From positions 82,870 through 146,869 of the forward strand of contig MPDC01000006.1 of the NCBI GenBank assembly GCA_001874255.1: a DNA stretch of 64,000 bases, read 5' to 3'. The stretch comes from Alphaproteobacteria bacterium MedPE-SWcel. Lineage in GTDB: Bacteria; Pseudomonadota; Alphaproteobacteria; Rhodobacterales; Rhodobacteraceae. Shown here in pieces: positions 9,084 to 17,134 of the stretch (position 1 is its first letter; every line of letters starts with the position of its first letter). Below the pieces are notes generated by a model. That model did not search any database. It worked only from the letters and a program-made list of their open reading frames with translations, and was not told the origin of the DNA. The position numbers were made by a program, and so were the translations under genes.

Positions 9084-9270
9084 AGCGGTCTATCTCTTTT
9101 TGATTTCCGTGAGCTATGTACGCGTCTCACTCGTATTCTGCAAAAACTTGGCGGTCGGTTTCGGTCACGTCTTCGCGACCAAATGGGGCAGCCTGAATAG
9201 GGGTACCGCGCAGCGGAGATTTGAGCAAGTCTGCGTTGCGCGCAAGGGCGCGTGCACATATAGGACGGTC

Positions 9271-9894
9271 ATGGAAGAACGCGACCCGAAGAAACTGATC
9301 TCCATTGCGCACGCCAATGGCGAGGAGAGCACGCCGGAACCTTTGGACCTCGGTGCCAGGGTGCGTGAGTTGCGAAAGCAGCGCGACTGGACGTTGGAGC
9401 ATGCGGCCAATCAGGCGGGGCTGGCGCGCTCGACGCTGTCGAAAATTGAGAATGGCCAGATGTCGCCCACCTATGAAGCGTTGAAGAAGCTCGCGGTCGG
9501 CCTGCAGATATCGGTTCCCCAACTCTTCACTCCGCCGCAGCGCGATCAGGTCAATGGGCGCATGATTGTGACCAAGTTCGGCGAGGGGTCCGCCCATGCG
9601 ACGGCGACCTACGAACACGAACTGCTGGCGGATGGGCTAACCCGAAAAAACATGCTGCCGTATCGCGCGCGGGTCCGTGCCCGTGCTCTTGACGAATTCG
9701 ACGGCTGGGTGCGCCATGATGGTGAAGAGTTCCTGTATGTGCTCACCGGTGTCGTCAAACTCTATACCGAATTCTACGAGCCCGTTGAAATGCGGCGCGG
9801 TGACAGCGCCTACTATGATGGTGCGATGGGGCATAACGTGGTGTCCTGCAGCCCGGAAGACGCCACCATTCTTTGGGTCACCTCATTGGTGTAA
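9271..9894 (+). CDS. XRE-family transcriptional regulator with C-terminal cupin domain
   Basis: The 207-residue protein has an N-terminal lambda-repressor-like helix-turn-helix (about residues 30-84; LEHAANQAGLARSTLSKIENG is the DNA-recognition part) and a C-terminal cupin barrel (about 115-205) with the metal-site-like sequence RHDGEEFLYVLTGVV. This architecture is typical of regulators of amino-acid, polyamine or aldehyde metabolism that bind a small effector in the cupin. The ATG at 9271 has aggac five bases upstream; upstream codons of the same frame are not family-like. It is divergent from the DsbA-family gene and may regulate it, but no operator is evident. Confidence 0.88.
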   Translation: MEERDPKKLISIAHANGEESTPEPLDLGARVRELRKQRDWTLEHAANQAGLARSTLSKIENGQMSPTYEALKKLAVGLQISVPQLFTPPQRDQVNGRMIVTKFGEGSAHATATYEHELLADGLTRKNMLPYRARVRARALDEFDGWVRHDGEEFLYVLTGVVKLYTEFYEPVEMRRGDSAYYDGAMGHNVVSCSPEDATILWVTSLV

Positions 9895-9940
9895 GTCATT
9901 GCGATGAGGCGGTTTTCATTCGCCGCACCACATGTTTCAT

Positions 9941-10153
9941 CTAGATTTCAGCGCGCAGGCTCTCCATATAGAGGAAATCGCGCATTTCCTCACGTGCTTC
10001 GGTCAGGGAAATACCCTGAGCCGAGGCCAAGGCCGCGATGAAGGCGTCGCTCTGTGACACGGGACATAAGGTGTTGTCGACCACAATGCCGGGGAAGCGC
10101 TGCCGAAGCCGGGGCAGGCTCGTCGCCAGGTCAAATTCGGGCGAGTTCTTCAT
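9941..10153 (-). CDS. Small hypothetical protein
   Basis: This is a 70-residue soluble protein I do not recognise (MKNSPEFDLATSLPRLRQRF...). The N-terminal half is a mixed basic/hydrophobic segment and the C-terminal half is predicted helical (SLTEAREEMRDFLYMESLRAEI). The ATG at 10153 is preceded by gtgagggtcacg, a good ribosome site; a GTG at 10165 is an alternative. It has no obvious operon partner: the upstream gene is the cupin regulator on the other strand, and an unusual 9-base inverted repeat lies 53-81 bases ahead of its start. Confidence 0.6.
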   Translation of the reverse strand: MKNSPEFDLATSLPRLRQRFPGIVVDNTLCPVSQSDAFIAALASAQGISLTEAREEMRDFLYMESLRAEI

Positions 10154-10205
10154 CGTGACCCTCACTCAATGGGATACAATCCGAATTTCTGAAGCGTAAT
10201 GTAGC

Positions 10206-10234
10206 AAGAAACGCAAAGGCTGTCAGCGTTTCTT
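10206..10234. repeat. Perfect inverted repeat upstream of the small gene
   Basis: AAGAAACGC (10206-10214) and GCGTTTCTT (10226-10234) form a perfect 9-base inverted repeat with an 11-base loop, in the 285-base gap between two minus-strand genes. It may be a weak hairpin terminator of the solute-binding protein unit or an operator of the small gene. The rest of the gap (10235-10438) holds nothing I can identify. Confidence 0.5.
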
Positions 10235-10438
10235 GACATTTTTGCGACGCCCGGTCGGATGCATTGGGGCACTATGGCCGAATGGCGCCACAATGCCGAG
10301 ACAGGCCGTCACGCTGCGCGAGGGTCGAAACCCTTGCGCATCATGGAGTTAGTGGGCGGAGCTCCTGGTTTTGGATCTAGTTCAGAGCTGAGCATTGGGG
10401 CCCTGAAGCTGCCTGTCAAAGCCATTGGACGCCCGTCT

Positions 10439-12241
10439 TCAATCCGTTGCGCTCCACCAGACCTCAGGCATGTAGTGTATGCCATCCCCGTAAATCGGAA
10501 ACCGGGGCGCGAATCGCATGTTCGCATCATGTGCGATACGGCTCTTGGCATATTGCCAGATCGGGATCACATAGCGCCCCGAGGTCAGCGTCCGGTCCAG
10601 GGCCCGCGCGGCCGCGATGAATTCCTCCGAAGAGGTTGTCGTCAGCATGTGGCGGATCATGGCTTCGGCGGCCGGGCTGTTCATCCCCATCAGGTTCCGC
10701 GATCCGGGCGCGTCGGCGCCTTCGCCCCCCCAATACAGCATCTGCTCGTTTCCCGGGCTGAGAGACAGGGCACGTCGGAAAAAGGTCAGGTCGAAATCGT
10801 AGACATTCTGGCGTTCGACATATTGGGCCCCGTCGACCAGATCGGTTGTCAGCGTGATCCCGAGACGTTCGAGCGACGTGGCGTAGATGTCGACGGCTTT
10901 TTGCATCTCTTCTTCGCCGAGATTTCCATGTTGCAGGAGCACCTGCAATTCCAGTGCCTGACCTGAGGCATTGCGAAGAACCCCGTCCTGAATTGTCCAT
11001 CCCGCATCAGAAAGCAGTTTACGGGCGGCGCGAAGATTGGCCCGATTGCGCTCGGTTCCATCGCTGACAGGGAGGGAATACCCCTCCAGAGCGCCCGGCA
11101 AGAGCGTGTCGCGGAACGGGTCCAAGAGCTCTGCAATGCGCCCCTTGGCAGGGCCAGCCGCCATAGACAGGTAGGAATTGGAGAAATACGAGGTGATCCG
11201 GGGCAATCTGCCGCCCGTCAGCGTGTCGTTGATGAACTCAAAGTTGAACGCATCGATCAAGGCTTGCCGCACACGCCAATCGTCCAATGGCGGGCGTCGG
11301 GTGTTCATGACCAACCCGGTCATGCCCGAGGGCGTCTGGTTGGGAATTTCAGTCTTGATGACCGCCCCGTTTTGCACCCGCGCAAAGTCGTAATCGCTTT
11401 CCCATTTGGCAGCGTTGAATTCGCGCACGGCGGACAGGTCTCCGGCTTTGAAAGCTTCGAACAGGACAGTTTGATCCCCGAAGTACTCCAAACGCAGCTC
11501 ATCAAAATTATTGGTGCCTTTGCGCAATGGCAGATCACGTCCCCAATAGTCGGGGTTTCGTGACAATGTGACCGAGCGCCCCAGCTCAAAGTCGCTGACC
11601 ACATAGGGGGCGGTTCCAATGGGCACCGTATCCGGATCCCATGGCTGTTTCTTCAAAATCGGACGCAAGCCGGCGATCAAAGCCAATTCGCGATCCTGGG
11701 TGTTGAACGTCATCCGCAGACGTCGCGGCCCGGTCTGTTCAATGCGCTCGATCTTGGTCCAAAAGCTGCGGTAGCGCAGGTTCCCTTCGGTGCCGAGAGT
11801 CTCATATGACCAGATGACATCCTCGACGGTGACCGGGCTGCCGTCAGAGAATCGGGCTTCGGGTCTGAGGGTGAATTCCACCCACGAGCGGTCCTCCGGT
11901 GTCTCAATCGATTCGGCAAGCAGCCCGTAGAGTGAGAAAGGTTCGTCATATGACCGCCCCATCAAGCTCTCGTAGGCCCAGAACCGCAGCTGCCAGGGAG
12001 GGGTTCCTTTCTGGCCGAACGGGTTGAGCGTGTCAAAGCTGCCGAGGTTGCCGAAGACCACCTGCCCACCCTTGGGCGCATCGGGGTTGACGTAGGGGAG
12101 GGACACGAAATCCTGTGGAAGCGCGGGGGCGCCATACATAGCTATGCCATGCGATGATTCTGCAGCGGCGAGACTCGCACTTGCAAGAAGAGTGATTCCA
12201 TATGCCGCTGATCGAAGACGAGAGAAAAAGAATGGTCTCAT
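10439..12241 (-). CDS. Family 5 extracellular solute-binding protein, YejA-like
   Basis: The 600-residue protein begins with a Sec signal peptide (MRPFFFSRLRSAAYGITLLASASLAAAE) and is therefore periplasmic. The mature sequence starts with HGIAMYGAPALP and YVNPDAPKGGQVVFGNLGSFDTLNPF, characteristic of SBP_bac_5 proteins of the YejA/microcin C-type branch that deliver oligopeptides or related compounds to an ABC importer. Family features include FTLRPEARFSDGSPVTVEDVIWSYE and the late region SLSPGNEQMLYWGG. No permease or ATPase gene lies beside it in this window, so it is an orphan binding protein here. Its ribosome site is weak (ggattgttctaaaa). Confidence 0.9.
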   Translation of the reverse strand: MRPFFFSRLRSAAYGITLLASASLAAAESSHGIAMYGAPALPQDFVSLPYVNPDAPKGGQVVFGNLGSFDTLNPFGQKGTPPWQLRFWAYESLMGRSYDEPFSLYGLLAESIETPEDRSWVEFTLRPEARFSDGSPVTVEDVIWSYETLGTEGNLRYRSFWTKIERIEQTGPRRLRMTFNTQDRELALIAGLRPILKKQPWDPDTVPIGTAPYVVSDFELGRSVTLSRNPDYWGRDLPLRKGTNNFDELRLEYFGDQTVLFEAFKAGDLSAVREFNAAKWESDYDFARVQNGAVIKTEIPNQTPSGMTGLVMNTRRPPLDDWRVRQALIDAFNFEFINDTLTGGRLPRITSYFSNSYLSMAAGPAKGRIAELLDPFRDTLLPGALEGYSLPVSDGTERNRANLRAARKLLSDAGWTIQDGVLRNASGQALELQVLLQHGNLGEEEMQKAVDIYATSLERLGITLTTDLVDGAQYVERQNVYDFDLTFFRRALSLSPGNEQMLYWGGEGADAPGSRNLMGMNSPAAEAMIRHMLTTTSSEEFIAAARALDRTLTSGRYVIPIWQYAKSRIAHDANMRFAPRFPIYGDGIHYMPEVWWSATD

Positions 12242-12321
12242 TTTTAGAACAATCCTGCGCTGCCCTTATTTTCATAAGCCCCGACGCTATCCGTGTGGAA
12301 CAGACAATTCAAACTTTTAGC

Positions 12322-12350
12322 TTGGAGCGAGGCCGTAAATTGCTTATAAC
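12322..12350 (+). promoter_or_regulatory. Promoter of candidate small RNA
   Basis: A -35 element CTTGGAG (TTGGAG at 12322-12327) and a -10 TATAAC (12345-12350) are separated by exactly 17 bases. The -10 matches five of six sigma-70 bases. The CTTG at the -35 also resembles heat-shock-type (RpoH) promoters, so the sigma factor is uncertain. Transcription would start near 12357. Confidence 0.5.
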
Positions 12351-12356
12351 GGAGTC

Positions 12357-12431
12357 ACTGCTCGATAGGTTTCTTGCCTGTATGAAACCTGCCTCAATAA
12401 CTGACGCCCGCCTTGTGCGGGCGTTTTTTTT
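12357..12431 (+). ncRNA. Candidate trans-acting small RNA, about 75 nt
   Basis: The segment lies in a 373-base gene-free gap between the divergent solute-binding protein gene and bdhA. It has its own promoter (12322-12350), a 5' hairpin formed by AGGTTTC/GAAACCT (12367-12373 and 12384-12390), a single-stranded linker (gcctcaataactg) and a strong intrinsic terminator. This promoter-hairpin-linker-terminator layout is what Hfq-type bacterial sRNAs look like. No plausible reading frame fits inside it. I do not recognise it as a known family. bdhA starts 184 bases beyond the terminator, so a bdhA leader with attenuation is the main alternative. Confidence 0.5.
12404..12431 (+). terminator. Strong Rho-independent terminator
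   Basis: ACGCCCGC (12404-12411), a CTTGT loop and GCGGGCGT (12417-12424) form a perfect 8-base stem followed by a run of T. The T-run is only on the plus strand, so it cannot serve the minus-strand solute-binding protein gene. Confidence 0.85.
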
Positions 12432-12614
12432 GGTGTCTCGAAGGTGTCTCGAAACGGTGGATTTACGGGCAGCGGCAGGCCCTGACCTCGTGGCCGAGGC
12501 TGCGAAACAGGCCGAAGACCGGAGGAACTTTTCCCAAGATTGCACGTTTATTTCGCGGATGCAGCATGCAAAACTGCCTGCAAACGCGTCCTTAGCATTC
12601 GAAGGGAAAAGACG

Positions 12615-13388
12615 ATGACCATTTCAGGGAAAACCGCAGTTGTGACCGGCTCGAACTCCGGTATTGGCCTTGGCGTGGCCCGGGAGTTGGCGCGCGCGGG
12701 TGCCAATGTTGTGCTGAACTCCTTCACCGACCGGGACGAAGATCACGCGATTGCCGCGGAGATGGCAAAGGAATTCGGCGTGGACGTCCGCTATATTCAG
12801 GCTGACATGTCGAAGGCGGAAGAATGCCGTGCCCTCATTGAAAAAGCGGGCGCTTGCGACATCCTCGTCAATAACGCGGGTATTCAGCATGTCGCCCCGA
12901 TCGAGCAGTTCCCGACCGAAAAATGGGACGCAATCATCGCGATCAACCTCAGCTCGGCGTTTCACACAACGGCGGCGGCATTGCCGATCATGCGCGCGGC
13001 AGGGTGGGGCAGGGTGGTGAATATTGCCTCTGCCCACGGGCTGACGGCGTCGCCCTACAAATCGGCCTATGTCGCGGCAAAGCACGGGATCGTCGGCATG
13101 ACCAAGTCTGTTGCGCTGGAAACCGCAGAAGAGCCGATCACGTGCAATGCGGTCTGCCCAGGCTACGTTCTGACGCCCCTGGTCGAAGCGCAGATCCCGG
13201 ACACCATGGAGAAATACAACATGGGGCGGGACGAGGTGATCAAGAAGGTGATGCTGGAACGCCAGCCGTCGCGCGAATTCGCCACGGTAGAGCAGCTGGG
13301 AGGCACGGTGAACTTCCTCTGCTCCGATGCGGCGGCGCAGATCACCGGCACCACCATCAGCGTCGACGGCGGCTGGACCGCACTCTGA
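12615..13388 (+). CDS. bdhA: D-beta-hydroxybutyrate dehydrogenase
   Basis: This 257-residue short-chain dehydrogenase interconverts 3-hydroxybutyrate and acetoacetate with NAD and links polyhydroxybutyrate and ketone bodies to central metabolism. The cofactor motif TGSNSGIGLG is at about residues 11-20, NNAG at about 90, and the catalytic Ser-Tyr-Lys is in NIASAHGLTASPYKSAYVAAKHG. The conserved Gln just after NNAG (GIQHVAP) and the C-terminal QITGTTISVDGGWTA fit BdhA rather than a generic SDR. The start at 12615 has gaagggaaaag upstream; the frame is open from 12540 without similarity. A patatin-like lipase follows 63 bases later and is probably cotranscribed. Confidence 0.93.
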   Translation: MTISGKTAVVTGSNSGIGLGVARELARAGANVVLNSFTDRDEDHAIAAEMAKEFGVDVRYIQADMSKAEECRALIEKAGACDILVNNAGIQHVAPIEQFPTEKWDAIIAINLSSAFHTTAAALPIMRAAGWGRVVNIASAHGLTASPYKSAYVAAKHGIVGMTKSVALETAEEPITCNAVCPGYVLTPLVEAQIPDTMEKYNMGRDEVIKKVMLERQPSREFATVEQLGGTVNFLCSDAAAQITGTTISVDGGWTAL

Positions 13389-13451
13389 TCGCATGTGACA
13401 GTTTCAAGGGCGGAATCCTCCGGCTTTGGTGGCCTCGACAGGAGAAATCAG

Positions 13452-14480
13452 ATGGTGAAGCGCGTAAATCTGGCCTTGCAAGGGGGCGGGGCGCACGGGG
13501 CCTTTACCTGGGGTGTTCTCGATCGAATGCTGGAGGATGATTCACTTGAAATCGCAGCGATTACGGGAACCTCGGCGGGGGCGTTGAATGGCGCGGCGGT
13601 CAAGGCAGGGATGGCGCGGAATGGTCGGACGGGCGCGAAACAGGCGTTGGATACGCTCTGGGCGCAGATGGGGGCTGTCGGTGATTTGCGTATGGCGAAT
13701 TGGATTGCGGGATTTGACGCGGGTCCGTTGTTGAATGTCCTGAAAATGGCAGCCCCGTTTTCGCCGCTGGAAGCGGTGAGCCAGGCGATTTCGCCCTATT
13801 CCTATGGACCGTTTTACCGAAACCCTCTCCGGCAGGTCGTTGACCGGTTCGATTTTGACGAGGTTTGCGCGGATACCGGTCCGGAGCTCTATATCTGCGC
13901 TACATCCGTGCAGACCGGCAAAGTGCGCGTGTTTTCGGGAACAGATATCTCTACCGATGCAATCCTGGCCTCTGCCTGCCTGCCCAATATTTTTCAAGCC
14001 ATCGAAATCCCTGATCCCGAAACGGGCGCGCGGGATGCCTATTGGGACGGAGGCTACACCGGCAACCCGGCCTTGTTTCCGCTGTTTCGGCACGATTTGC
14101 CAGATGATTTGATCGTGGTGAACATCAACCCGCTGGTGCGGGAGGATGTGCCGAAAACGGCCCATGACATTCAGAACCGCGTCAATGAGATCAGCTTTAA
14201 TTCGTCGCTCTTGCGCGAGCTTCGGGCGATTTCATTTGTGCAACGGTTGTTGGCGGAGGGCACTGTGGAACGGGGGCGAATGAAACGGGCGCTTGTTCAC
14301 ATGATTGCAGATGACGCGCTGATGACGCGCCTCTCTGTGACTACGAAGCTGATCCCGATCCCCGAAGTTCTGCATATGCTCAAGGATGCGGGCCGGGAGG
14401 CGGCAGATACATTCCTGAACCGCCATCATGGCGATCTTGGCGTGACCCAGACCGCGGATCTGGCAGCCATGTTCAGCTGA
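13452..14480 (+). CDS. Patatin-like phospholipase / esterase
   Basis: The 342-residue protein carries the patatin catalytic dyad: the oxyanion-loop motif LQGGGAHGAFTWG at about residues 8-20, the nucleophile elbow GTSAG at about 39-43, and the aspartate of DGGYTGNPAL near 200. Such enzymes hydrolyse acyl esters; the class includes phospholipases and some intracellular PHB depolymerases. The position after bdhA is common in Rhodobacteraceae and makes a role in releasing hydroxybutyrate or acyl groups plausible, but this is inference. There is no signal peptide, so it is cytoplasmic. The start at 13452 follows caggagaaatcag. Confidence 0.9.
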   Translation: MVKRVNLALQGGGAHGAFTWGVLDRMLEDDSLEIAAITGTSAGALNGAAVKAGMARNGRTGAKQALDTLWAQMGAVGDLRMANWIAGFDAGPLLNVLKMAAPFSPLEAVSQAISPYSYGPFYRNPLRQVVDRFDFDEVCADTGPELYICATSVQTGKVRVFSGTDISTDAILASACLPNIFQAIEIPDPETGARDAYWDGGYTGNPALFPLFRHDLPDDLIVVNINPLVREDVPKTAHDIQNRVNEISFNSSLLRELRAISFVQRLLAEGTVERGRMKRALVHMIADDALMTRLSVTTKLIPIPEVLHMLKDAGREAADTFLNRHHGDLGVTQTADLAAMFS

Positions 14481-14493
14481 CAGCGGTGACGGG

Positions 14494-15192
14494 CTATTTC
14501 GCCTTGTTGTCGTCCAGCTCGACAATCGGATCCTTGCCGTTCGGGTACACGAGCCCGGCAGAGATCACCAGTTTTGCGGCGTCTTCGACACTCATATCCA
14601 GTTCCACAACGTCTTCTTCCGGAAAGTACAGCAGGAACCCGGACGTCGGGTTCGGCGTTGTGGGCACGAAGACGCTGATCAGACGGCCACTGGTTTCCGC
14701 GTGATTCAGGATCTCCCCCTTGGCGACGGTCGATATGAAGCCGATCGCCCAAATGCCACGACGGGGGTATTGCACCAGGCACGCGGTTTCAAAACTGCGT
14801 TCCGATTGCGCAAATACCGTCTCGGAGATTTGTTTGATGCCGGAATATATCGATCGGACGACGGGCATCCGATCCACGAGCCGTTCACCGTAGCCGATCA
14901 GGGAACGGCCAATGATGCCTTTTGCGATCCATCCCACGACGATGGTGAACAGAAGGAAAATAATCAGGCCGACGCCACGCAGGTTGATGCCGATATATTG
15001 TTCCGGCTGAATGGTGTGTGGCACCAGCGGCAGCACGACACCATCGATCCACCCCATGACAGTCCATAGCAACCAAATCGTCAGGCCAACCGGCGCGATC
15101 ACCACAATGCCAGTCAGGAATGACGATCTCAGCCGGGCAAAAATCCCGGGGCGTCGTGGTGGCACAAGCGGATCGTCAAAGGGCGTGTTCAT
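14494..15192 (-). CDS. DUF502 membrane protein
   Basis: The 232-residue protein has two strong hydrophobic spans near the N terminus (LTGIVVIAPVGLTIWLLWTVMGW, about 25-47, and GVGLIIFLLFTIVVGWIAKGI, about 72-92) followed by a soluble domain of about 130 residues, the pattern of DUF502 (LIAS-like) proteins. Typical landmarks are VDRMPVVRSIYSGIKQI and VFVPTTPNPTSGFLLYFPEEDV. The function is unknown; relatives are thought to act in the cell envelope. The start at 15192 gives the family-like N terminus; the upstream frame to 15270 does not. It is convergent with the patatin gene (13 bases between stops). Confidence 0.9.
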   Translation of the reverse strand: MNTPFDDPLVPPRRPGIFARLRSSFLTGIVVIAPVGLTIWLLWTVMGWIDGVVLPLVPHTIQPEQYIGINLRGVGLIIFLLFTIVVGWIAKGIIGRSLIGYGERLVDRMPVVRSIYSGIKQISETVFAQSERSFETACLVQYPRRGIWAIGFISTVAKGEILNHAETSGRLISVFVPTTPNPTSGFLLYFPEEDVVELDMSVEDAAKLVISAGLVYPNGKDPIVELDDNKAK

Positions 15193-15283
15193 GTTCTGCT
15201 GTCTGATTGGGTTGGGTTGGGTGGAAGGTATGGACTGAGGTCTCTCGCCACAATGAATTTGCGGGATCAATCCTAAGATAGTT

Positions 15284-16192
15284 TCAAAGAGCGGCCAATT
15301 CTTTGGCGATCTCTGCCGCCAGGCGCGCGTTATTGCGAACCAGAGCGATATTTGCGATCAGGGACTGCCCATCGGTCAGCTCAAAAATGCGCTGCAGCAG
15401 GAAGGGCGTAACCTCTTTTCCTGAAATGCCTTTTGCATCTGCCTCGCTTTGCGCCTGGGCAATGATCGGGGCCAGGACCTCTGCCGCGATCTGGTCATCT
15501 GCGGGAATTGGGTTCGCCACAAGCTGCCCCCCTGGAATTGCCATCTGGCGCCGCAGCATATGGGCGCGTGCGATGCTTGCAGCGTTGTCCATCCGCAGCG
15601 GTGCGGTCAGGTCCGATGTGGCAGACCAGAAGGCGGGAAAACTGTCCTGACCATATGCGATCACGGGCACGCCCTGAGTTTCAAGCACTTCCAGCGTTTT
15701 CGGCACGTCGAGGATCGCTTTGGCACCGGCTGCGACGACTGTGACGGGGGTCTGTGCCAGCTCAAGCAGGTCGGCTGAAATGTCAAAGCTGTTCTCGGCG
15801 CCTTTGTGGACACCGCCGATCCCGCCGGTCGCAAAGACCTGAATACCGGCCAACCGAGCCGCGATCATGGTTGCGGCGACGGTTGTCGCGCCGGTGCCCC
15901 CGGTCGCGATACAGGCCGCGAAATCTGCGCGGGACAGTTTTGCCACCCCTTCGGCCTTGCCCAGAGCCTGCAGTGTGTCCGCTTCGAGCCCGACGTGCAG
16001 CGCGCCATCGATTACGGCCATTGTCGCAGGCGTCGCGCCAGCCGCGCGGATATCATCCTCGACCTGCGCCGCAACTTCGACGTTCTGGGGATAGGGCATA
16101 CCATGGGTGATGATGGTGCTTTCCAAAGCGACGACAGGCTTGCCCTCGCTGCGGGCAGAGGCGACTTCGGCGGAATAGAGGATATCAATCAC
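15284..16192 (-). CDS. psuG: Pseudouridine-5'-phosphate glycosidase
   Basis: PsuG splits pseudouridine 5'-phosphate into uracil and ribose 5-phosphate, a step of RNA-derived pseudouridine salvage. The 302-residue protein shows the family signatures PVVALESTIITHGMPYPQN (about 18-36), ATGGTGATTVAATM and FATGGIGGVHKGAENSFDISADL, and GVPVIAYGQDSFPAFW. A GTG at 16192 is chosen because MIDILYSAEVASA matches the family N terminus. That GTG overlaps the stop of the upstream kinase gene in a GTGA arrangement, indicating translational coupling. Longer in-frame extensions overlap the kinase. Confidence 0.95.
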   Translation of the reverse strand: MIDILYSAEVASARSEGKPVVALESTIITHGMPYPQNVEVAAQVEDDIRAAGATPATMAVIDGALHVGLEADTLQALGKAEGVAKLSRADFAACIATGGTGATTVAATMIAARLAGIQVFATGGIGGVHKGAENSFDISADLLELAQTPVTVVAAGAKAILDVPKTLEVLETQGVPVIAYGQDSFPAFWSATSDLTAPLRMDNAASIARAHMLRRQMAIPGGQLVANPIPADDQIAAEVLAPIIAQAQSEADAKGISGKEVTPFLLQRIFELTDGQSLIANIALVRNNARLAAEIAKELAAL

Positions 16193-17097
16193 AGGGGAGG
16201 TTCTCCGGATACGTAGGTTGCGGCGGCGCGCAGCGCAGAGGCAAGCGCGTGGTCTCGGTCCTCGCCTCTCGCTTCTGCTGCAATATGGGCTGCCATGAAA
16301 GTGTCGCCAGCGCCCGTCACCCGCGCCACATTCACGCGAGGAGGCACCTGGGTGCATGCGCCGTCTGCATCGGCTTCGGTCGCGGATTTGCCGCCGTCGG
16401 TCACAAGGACGCGGGCTGCGCCACGCGCCAGCAAGGCGTCGGCCGCCGCGGCGCTCTCCGAAAAATCATCCTGACAGAGCAGGCCCGCCTCTTCGAGGTT
16501 CACATATAATGTTCCCCTTGCATGGCTCAGGAACGGACGCAGGCGCTCGGCTTTGCCGGGCGAGGCCGGTGCCACCCGCAAGTCGGCTCGGGCAAAGGCA
16601 GGATGGGTGGCGATTTCATCCAGCAGCGCCAACTTCAGGTTGCCATCCAGCGCAATGGGACCATCGAACGGTGTTTCATTGGTTCCAAGCGGGCCGGTGA
16701 CCAGGGGCCGCAGGATTTTGTCCCCGGCCGCTTCGAGCGAATGCGCATCGGCAATCGCGGCGGTCAGACCATTTGCTCCTTCGACTGCCATATATCGGTC
16801 AGTCGGCAGGTCCTCGGAGCGATAGAGGTGATCGGTGATCAGCCCAAGATGGCCACAGGCCAAAACCAATTCATCGCCTTCGGCATCCCGGCCAACGGCA
16901 CTCAGGACGGCGGGCTTCATGCCAAAGCGCGCCAGAGTCATGGCAATATTCATCGCGACGCCGCCGGGCAGACGTGTAATGCGCCCCGGCATGTCAGCGC
17001 CGTGCTGCATGTCTGATGTACACCGGCCGATAATGTCCCAAAGGACAGAACCAATGCAGAGGATATCGGGGGTAGAACGGGAAACAGGCTGTGTCAT
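16189..17097 (-). CDS. psuK: PfkB-family carbohydrate kinase, pseudouridine kinase
   Basis: The 302-residue protein has both PfkB signatures: RITRLPGGVAMNIAMTLARFG near residue 45, and the C-terminal ATP/anion-hole motif VTGAGDTFMAAHIA around 265-278, whose aspartate is the catalytic base. The overlap with psuG points to pseudouridine as the substrate, yielding pseudouridine 5'-phosphate for the next enzyme. No dedicated transporter is adjacent. The start at 17097 has aagagaaccac upstream. Confidence 0.9.
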   Translation of the reverse strand: MTQPVSRSTPDILCIGSVLWDIIGRCTSDMQHGADMPGRITRLPGGVAMNIAMTLARFGMKPAVLSAVGRDAEGDELVLACGHLGLITDHLYRSEDLPTDRYMAVEGANGLTAAIADAHSLEAAGDKILRPLVTGPLGTNETPFDGPIALDGNLKLALLDEIATHPAFARADLRVAPASPGKAERLRPFLSHARGTLYVNLEEAGLLCQDDFSESAAAADALLARGAARVLVTDGGKSATEADADGACTQVPPRVNVARVTGAGDTFMAAHIAAEARGEDRDHALASALRAAATYVSGEPPL

Positions 17098-17134
17098 GTG
17101 GTTCTCTTGCCGCCTTTCGCGCGGCCCCGCAAGC

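Noticed and set aside
12202..12618. A 138-codon open frame crossing the sRNA region
   Set aside because: It starts inside the antisense of the solute-binding protein gene and overlaps a strong intrinsic terminator; the sequence has no ribosome site or protein-like composition.
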